From positions 8,804,001-8,868,000 of the forward strand of contig NZ_CP107917.1 of NCBI RefSeq assembly GCF_036014175.1: 64,000 nt of DNA. The letters are read 5' to 3'. Below, piece by piece: positions 58,756 to 64,000 of this stretch. The number at the start of each line of letters is the position of its first letter. Position 1 is the first letter of the stretch. A model generated the notes under the pieces. The model saw only the letters and a list, made by a program, of their open reading frames with translations. It did no database searches and had not been told where the DNA came from. Both the position numbers and the translations under genes were made by a program. Origin of the DNA: Streptomyces sp. NBC_00443 (GTDB taxonomy: Bacteria; Actinomycetota; Actinomycetes; Streptomycetales; Streptomycetaceae).

Positions 58756-60126
58756 TCAGGCGCCGAAGAGCTGGGTCCAGTACGTGCCGGCGGGCCCGCC
58801 GCCCGCGAAGCCGATCCCTATGTGGCTGAAATCGGGCTTGAGGATGTTGGCGCGATGGCCCGGGCTGTTCATCCAGCCCTGCACGACCTCGGCGGGGGAG
58901 CGCTGACCGCATGCGATGTTCTCGCCGATCGAGCGCATGCGGGAACCCGCGGCGGCGGCCCGGTCCCAGGGCTGGGTCCCCTCGGGCGAGGTGTGGGAGT
59001 AGAAGGCCCGGGCCGCCATGTCGGCGCTGTAGGCCTGCGCCGCGGTGCTGAGCGCGGGATCGGCGGCGAGGGGACGCAGCCCGGCCCGGGCCCGCTCCCG
59101 GTTGGTGAGGTCGACGACCTCGGCCGCCGTGCGGGACAGGTCGCCGAGGGCCAACGGCCTGGCCCACAGCGCCGTCCAGTACGTGTCGCCCGAGCGGCCG
59201 CCCGTGACGTGCGCCAGCGCGGCGTGGAGGAAGGCCGGGTCGTGCAGGGTGCGGCGGGGCTGTTCGGTGCGCAGGCAGTACGCGACGAACTCGGCAGGGG
59301 TGCGGGGGCCGGATACCAGGTGCTCGCCGACGGTGACATACGTGTACCCGGTCCCGGTGATGCGCTGGTACACGGAGACGCCGTCGCGGCCCTCGGCGCC
59401 GAGCTGTCCCGCCGCTGCCATGGCGGAGGCGTGGGCCTGCGCGGCGGAGGCAAGGCGGGCGTCGAGGGTGACGGGCGGTGAACCGGCACTGGCACGCGCG
59501 GAGTTGACCAGGTCCAGGAAGCCGTCGCGATCGGGGGAAGGGATGTGCGGGACGGTGACGGCGGACAGGGTGTGCATCGCGGACCGAGCCGTCGGCCCGG
59601 CTGGAGTGATCGGTGCGGGTGCCGTGGCGACCGGGCTCGGCGTCGCGTCCTCGATGACGTCCACCCCGAAGTCGCGCGCCAGCCCCGCCAGCCCGTCCGC
59701 GTACCCCTGCCCAAGGGCCCGCAGCTTCCAGCCGTCGCCACGCCGGTAGATCTCCGCGAGCAGCAGCAAGGTCTCCTGCCGTGGGCGCGGCGGGGCGAAC
59801 CGGGCTATCGCGCGGCCGCCCGGGCCGCTGACGTGGAGCACGGGGGCCGGCAGGCGGCCCAGGGGAGTACCCGGGTCGGCGGGGCTGACGACCACGGTGA
59901 CCCGCGTGGCCCCGGGGCGCAGACGCTGCGGGTCGACGGTCAGGGTGTCGCCCTGGAGCCGGGCGCCCGGCGCGGACGGCTGGTTGTAGAACACGAAGTC
60001 GGCATCGCCGCGGACCTTGCCGCTGTCGTCGGTGACGAGCGCGGACACGTCGAAGGGGCCGGGCACCCGGACGGTGACGCTGCCGCCCGGGAGGGGCAGA
60101 TTGCCCCCGGGAACCAACTCGCTCAT
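58756..60126 (-). CDS. TerD-domain protein fused to two CAP domains
   Basis: 456 residues from ATG 60126 after AGGACGGCCCG. The N-terminal TerD domain covers about residues 1-160 (ELVPGGNLPLPGGSVTVRV, DDSGKVRGDADFVFYNQP, LLAEIYRRGDGWKLRALGQG). A short linker leads to a degenerate CAP domain (about 190-325: FLDLVNSARASAGSPPVTLD) and a canonical one (about 330-456: VVDLTNRERARAGLRPLAAD, IGENIACGQ, GWMNSPGHRANIL, YWTQLFG). No signal peptide is present, unusual for CAP proteins. TerD domains bind calcium. In the sequence as given the frame is open from the upstream hydrolase. Confidence 0.82.
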   Translation of the reverse strand: MSELVPGGNLPLPGGSVTVRVPGPFDVSALVTDDSGKVRGDADFVFYNQPSAPGARLQGDTLTVDPQRLRPGATRVTVVVSPADPGTPLGRLPAPVLHVSGPGGRAIARFAPPRPRQETLLLLAEIYRRGDGWKLRALGQGYADGLAGLARDFGVDVIEDATPSPVATAPAPITPAGPTARSAMHTLSAVTVPHIPSPDRDGFLDLVNSARASAGSPPVTLDARLASAAQAHASAMAAAGQLGAEGRDGVSVYQRITGTGYTYVTVGEHLVSGPRTPAEFVAYCLRTEQPRRTLHDPAFLHAALAHVTGGRSGDTYWTALWARPLALGDLSRTAAEVVDLTNRERARAGLRPLAADPALSTAAQAYSADMAARAFYSHTSPEGTQPWDRAAAAGSRMRSIGENIACGQRSPAEVVQGWMNSPGHRANILKPDFSHIGIGFAGGGPAGTYWTQLFGA

Positions 60127-60226
60127 CGGGCCGTCCTGGTGGGTCGTACGAGATCCGGTGGGATGCCGGTGGGGTTGTCCTGGAAACGTCCACCGGATCT
60201 CGCGGGTTCCCGCCCTGCCCGCGTCC

Positions 60227-61473
60227 TCAGCTCCCGTTCGGGCCCAGGGGAGCCGGATCCCGGGTTCGATGTCCTCGTGCCGTTCGACCACGGCGGCACG
60301 CTTTTGCGGCTTCGTCCGCTTGCCACAGAACGCGGACTCCAGCGTGCCCATCATGGAGTTGAGGACCGTGCCGTTGTTGGAGGTGTTGGCGAGCGCGGCA
60401 AGGCTGCGCCTGCCGTCCTTGGACGCGAACGCGTACGTGTAGTAGCCCTGCACGGCGCCCGTGTGGCCGTACACCGAGACGCCGCACGACAGATCGCGGC
60501 GCCGCAGCCCCAGCCCGTACGACTGCACGCCGCCCGCCGGCACCCAGCGCTGCATCTGGGCCAGCTGAGCCCGGGAGGTGAGCCGGCCGCCGAGCAGCGC
60601 CGAGAGGAACGTGTTGAGATCCCGCGTGCTGGAGATGACCGCGCCCGCGCTCTGCGCCCAGGACGCCGTCTGCTCGGTGGCGTCGACGAGCACCGCGCCG
60701 GCCGTGTCCGGCGTGAGATAGCCGCGGGCGTGACGCCCGGGGATCTTCGTGCCTGGGTGCACGTAGAACGTGTCGCGCAGCTTCAGCGGTTCGATGATCC
60801 GGTTCCGGTACTCGGTGCCCACGGAATGCCCGGTCAGCTTCTCGATGAGCATCCCGGCGACGACGAAGTTGGTGTTGGAGTAGGAGTAGGCGCCGCCCGG
60901 CTTCGTGGTCCGCGGCTTGCGCAGGGACCGGTTCACCAGCTGCCGGTACGTGAACACCTTGGTGCGGACCGCCTCGAAGCCGGGAACCGTCCGAGCGAAC
61001 ATCTCGTTGGTGTAGTCGTACAGGCCGCTGCGGTGGCTGAGCACATGCCGCACCGTGATGGCGCCGTCGGGCAGCAGCCCCGGCAGATAGCGGTTGACCG
61101 GGGCGTCCAGCTGCAGCCTCTTCTCCTGGGCCAGTTGCAGCAGGACGACGGCGGAGAAGGTCTTGGTGACGCTGCCGATGCGGAACCGGTCGGCGTTGTT
61201 GATGGCCCGCCCCGACTTGCGGTCGGCGACGCCCACGGCCGCCCAGTGGGCCGTACCGCCGTCGTCGAGGCGCGCGATCGCACCGGGCGCTCCCTGCTGC
61301 CGCGCCGTGCGCAGGACGTTCCAGATGCCGGTGACGTCCGGGGCGGGCAGGGCCGCCGCCTTGGCGTCGACCACGGCGGCGCTGGGCTGCCCGGGTGCGG
61401 CGTGTGCGGGGACCGCCAGGAGCGACATCAGGGCCGCCACCGCCGTACCTCTGACCACCGTTGCTGAGACCAT
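60227..61473 (-). CDS. Secreted serine hydrolase (D-Ala-D-Ala carboxypeptidase-like), 3' end shifted as given
   Basis: The Sec signal (VVRGTAVAALMSLLAVPAHA) is followed by a beta-lactamase-type catalytic domain. SxxK is in GSVTKTFSAVVLL (about residue 100), YxN is in GAYSYSNTNF, and the third motif is YGHTGAVQGY. The frame given does not stop but runs into the TerD gene. One extra G in the 60247-60250 run (plus strand) would make it end IRLPLGPNGS at 60227, about 415 residues, which fits the family. Its likely role is trimming or modifying peptidoglycan, or ester hydrolysis, outside the membrane. It is divergent from the ROK gene. Confidence 0.78.
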
Positions 61474-61492
61474 CCGGATTCCTCACGTTTCT

Positions 61493-61524
61493 GTCGATGT
61501 GCTGCTCAGTCGATGTGCTGCTCA
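61493..61524. repeat. Perfect 16-bp tandem duplication in the divergent promoter region
   Basis: GTCGATGTGCTGCTCA occurs twice, at 61493-61508 and 61509-61524, just upstream of the serine hydrolase start and between two divergent genes. It could be a binding-site pair or recent slippage. Confidence 0.7.
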
Positions 61525-61660
61525 TACGAGAACGATCAGCTTCGCGCGGGGCAACCCTCTCGCATCGCGTCAGATCGCCACAGACGACGCACAGTTGGAC
61601 AGGCGGGGATCACCGGGTGGGAGTCCTCCAGAGGTTCGCCGAGGAATCCTGCTTCTTTTA

Positions 61661-61689
61661 TTGACGGCGGAAAATAACCCCTCTAGGTT
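61661..61689 (+). promoter_or_regulatory. Promoter of the ROK regulator (leaderless)
   Basis: TTGACG (61661-61666) and TAGGTT (61684-61689) are separated by 17 bp. The predicted transcription start falls at the ATG at 61696, and no Shine-Dalgarno precedes that ATG (CCGGAC), consistent with a leaderless message. Confidence 0.6.
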
Positions 61690-61695
61690 CCGGAC

Positions 61696-62882
61696 ATGTC
61701 CTCGATCCGCCGTGCCGAGACGTTCCCGGCGAACACGCCAGCCGCCTCGCAGATCTTCACCACGGTCCTGAGCCATGGGCCGCTCACCCGCCTGGAGGTG
61801 GCCCGGCGCGCGGGACTGTCCCCGGCCGCCGTCACCAAGGCGGTCCGGCCCCTCATCGAGGCCGGCTACCTCGTGGAGGACGCGGACGAGCCGGCCCGGC
61901 CCGCGCTCGGCCGCCCCGCCAACCCGGTGCGGGTCGACGGGGGACGGGCACTGTTCATCGGCATCAAGGTGACCGGCGACGAGGTCATCGCCGTCCTGAC
62001 CGACCTGTGCTGCCGCATCCGCGCCGCCCGTCACGCCCCGCTCCCGGACCGCGAGCCCAAGCGGGTGCTCGCCTCGGTCGCCGAGCTGGCGGGCGAACTG
62101 CTTGCCGAGGCCGGTGACTCGGGCGTGCCGGTCCTCGGCCTCGGAATCGCCGTCTCCGGTGACGTGGATCGCGGCGCCGGAGTCGTCCGCTACTCCCCGT
62201 TCCTGGAGTGGCGGGACGTTCCCCTCTCCGAACTCGCCGCCGCGACCACCGGACTGCCGGTCACCGTCGACAACGACGTACGGGCCCTGACCGTCGCCGA
62301 GCAGTGGTTCGGCGCAGGTGTGGGGCTCTCCGACTTCGCTGTGGTGACTGTCGGCGCCGGCATCGGCTGCGGCCTCGTGGTGCACGGCAGGGTTGTCGCC
62401 GGGGCGCACGGCGTGGCCGGGGAGATCGGGCACGTGACCGTCGACCCGGCCGGCCCGCCCTGCCACTGCGGCAACCACGGCTGTGTGGAGGCCATCGCGG
62501 GGGACGCCGCGATCGTCCGGCGGATCCGCGAGACCACCGGCGTCGAGGTCACCGACACCGCAGAGGCCGTGGCCCTCGCCCACCGTGGTGTCGCCGGGGC
62601 GCGCGAGGCTTACGCGCGCGCCGGTGAGGCGATCGGCCGCGGCATCGCCACCGTGGCCAACCTGCTCGGCCCCGAGCGGGTGATCATCTCCGGCGAGGGA
62701 CTCGCCGCCTACGACCTGTTCGCGGAACAGATCCGCGACGCCTTCGCCGCGGCCGCGTTCGGCTCCGCCGACCGGTGCGACGTACAGACCCGCCCGCTGC
62801 CCTTCGAGGAGTGGGCGCGCGGGCCGCGGCCACCGCGATCCAGTCCTTCATCAGAGCCGACGACCAGCGCCAGAACCGCTGA
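61696..62882 (+). pseudogene. ROK-family transcriptional regulator, 3' end frameshifted as given
   Basis: It begins with a MarR-like winged helix (LSHGPLTRLEVARRAGLSPA, AAVTKAVRPLIEAGY), then a ROK domain: VDNDVRALTVAEQWFGAG, GAGIGCGLVVHGRVVAGAHG and the zinc motif CHCGNHGCVEAI. After FEEWARG the frame is lost and no stop follows before the window ends. One extra G in the 62821-62823 run restores AAATAIQSFIRADDQRQNR and a stop at 62880-62882, about 395 residues. It probably senses a sugar and represses the alpha-galactosidase gene starting 23 bp later. The lesion is more likely an assembly error. Confidence 0.82.
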
Positions 62883-62905
62883 ACCAACCCAGGGAGGTAC
62901 GACCC

Positions 62906-64000
62906 ATGAGGTCATCCTCGTACTCCGTCATGCCCGCACGCGCCCTGAGAGCCGTGGTGGTCCTGGCCCTCACCGCCGGTGTCACGGCCGCCGTCCCCGC
63001 CGCACAGGCCGAGACCCCCACGCCCCCGGCCGCCCCGGCGACCACCACCGTGGCCGCCAAGCCCTACATGGGCTGGACGAGCTGGACCATGCAGTCGTCC
63101 AAGTACCCGGGCCTCAACCCGAAGGGCGACTACAGCTACCTGTCCGAGGCCAACGTCACCAAGCAGACCGACGCCATGGCGGCCAAGCTGAAGAAGTACG
63201 GCTACGAGTACGTCAACATCGACGCCGGCTGGTGGATGGACTGGTCCTGGAAGTCGCAGTTCGACGAGTTCGGCCGGCAGAAGGCCGATCCGGTGCGCTT
63301 CCCCAGCGGCATGAAGGCCGTCGCCGACCGCATCCACTCCAAGGGCCTCAAGGCCGGCATCTACCTCCCGGTCGGCCTGGAGAAGGGGGCGTACAACGAC
63401 GGCAAGAACCCGATCTGGAACGCCGACGGCTGCACCACCGGCGACATCGTCCACGACGACCTGCGCACCACCAACGGCTGGGACAGCGCCTACAAGATCG
63501 ACTTCTCGAACCCCTGCGCGCAGAAGTACATCGACTCCCAGGCCCAGATGTTCGCCGACTGGGGCTACGACTTCCTGAAGCTCGACGGCGTGGGCCCCGG
63601 CTCCTTCAAGAGCGGCGACAACTACAACAACGTCGCCGACGTCGCCGCGTGGCAGAAGGCCATCAAGACCGCCGGCCGCCCGATCCACCTGGAGCTGTCC
63701 TGGTCCCTCGACTACGGACATGTCGAGGACTGGAAGAAGTACTCCAACGGCTGGCGCATCGACACCGACGTCGAGTGCTACTGCAACACCCTGGTCACCT
63801 GGGAGAACTCGGTCGACGACCGCTGGGACGACGCCCCGGCCTGGACCGCCCACGCCGGCCCCGGCGGCTGGAACGACCTCGACTCCGTGAACGTCGGCAA
63901 CGGCGAGATGGACGGCCTCACCAAGGCCGAGCGGCAGAGCTACGCCACCCTGTGGGCGATAGCCAAGTCCCCGCTCTTCACCGGCGACGACCTCACCAGG
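62906..64000 (+). CDS. Secreted GH27 alpha-galactosidase, 3' end outside window
   Basis: 365 residues are visible from ATG 62906 (after AGGGAGGTACGACCC). The signal peptide is RALRAVVVLALTAGVTAAV with cleavage near AQA. The GH27 domain shows KPYMGWTSWTMQ, YVNIDAGWWMDW, the nucleophile in YDFLKLDGVG and the acid/base Asp in WRIDTDVECY. The enzyme removes alpha-galactosyl (or related) residues from polysaccharides outside the cell. It is 23 bp after the ROK regulator and likely cotranscribed with it. A C-terminal carbohydrate-binding module may lie beyond the window. Confidence 0.92.
   Translation, partial: MRSSSYSVMPARALRAVVVLALTAGVTAAVPAAQAETPTPPAAPATTTVAAKPYMGWTSWTMQSSKYPGLNPKGDYSYLSEANVTKQTDAMAAKLKKYGYEYVNIDAGWWMDWSWKSQFDEFGRQKADPVRFPSGMKAVADRIHSKGLKAGIYLPVGLEKGAYNDGKNPIWNADGCTTGDIVHDDLRTTNGWDSAYKIDFSNPCAQKYIDSQAQMFADWGYDFLKLDGVGPGSFKSGDNYNNVADVAAWQKAIKTAGRPIHLELSWSLDYGHVEDWKKYSNGWRIDTDVECYCNTLVTWENSVDDRWDDAPAWTAHAGPGGWNDLDSVNVGNGEMDGLTKAERQSYATLWAIAKSPLFTGDDLTR

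Noticed and set aside
1..64000. tRNA, rRNA, CRISPR arrays, integrase or transposase genes
   Set aside because: None found: no tRNA cloverleaf-like GC-balanced segments, no regular spacer arrays, and no frame with DDE, Tyr- or Ser-recombinase motifs was noticed on reading.

Overview
This is a high-GC actinobacterial chromosome segment, almost certainly Streptomyces. The evidence is third-position GC bias, GTG starts, a MelC1/MelC2 tyrosinase pair, a PopR/ClpP3/ClpP4 set, an encapsulin/2-methylisoborneol operon, and streptophobe, SPW-repeat and DGPF/ECF42 proteins. The mix of secreted hydrolases, terpene genes, many short transcription units and gene remnants is typical of an accessory chromosome arm. 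No rRNA, tRNA, CRISPR array, phage or complete IS element was recognised.

Layout. 1-5.3 kb: small stress and housekeeping genes (two GNATs, a deaminase, GlsB, an ArsR-SRPBCC fusion, an SPW protein). 5.5-7.1 kb: DGPF protein plus ECF42 sigma factor. 7.2-14.4 kb: a GntR-controlled cluster of a ferredoxin, a sulfonate-type ABC importer and an AprA-like flavoprotein fused to HEAT repeats; the binding protein carries a NosL-like tail. 14.6-22.3 kb: GH19 chitinase with DasR-like sites, aldo/keto reductases, a sphingomyelinase C, adenosine deaminase and a LysR regulator. 22.3-22.7 kb: remnants of a divergent SDR/AraC pair. 24.3-28.1 kb: a two-FHA ABC exporter followed by an SH3-like protein and a Ser/Thr kinase. 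28-31.3 kb: streptophobe and DUF6777-type proteins and an anti-sigma-like ATPase. 31.4-33.1 kb: popR and two clpP genes. 36.1-39.6 kb: encapsulin, terpene synthase and GPP methyltransferase operon. 42.6-47.2 kb: tyrosinase, a VioD-like hydroxylase and a cholesterol-oxidase-type flavoprotein. 52.6-54.2 kb: a membrane pseudokinase. 55.7-57.8 kb: TPR protein plus polyprenyl synthase under a 13-bp operator array. 58-61.5 kb: AIM24, TerD-CAP and serine hydrolase genes. 61.7-64 kb: a ROK regulator and a GH27 alpha-galactosidase that runs off the end.

How the genes work together. The clearest functional units are: the encapsulin operon, which should make 2-methyl-GPP, cyclise it and enclose the cyclase; the PopR-ClpP circuit, where the activator ends in LAA and a TCTGCC-N3-GGCAGA box lies upstream of the clpP pair; the kinase/FHA transporter operon, in which a kinase could gate an exporter; and the ferredoxin/flavoprotein/importer cluster, whose substrate is unknown.

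Data quality. Six loci (a GntR regulator, the chitinase, the VioD-like hydroxylase, an SDR remnant, a serine hydrolase and the ROK regulator) each look as if one base is missing from a short G or C run. This points to homopolymer errors in the assembly more than to six independent mutations, so these genes may be intact in the organism.
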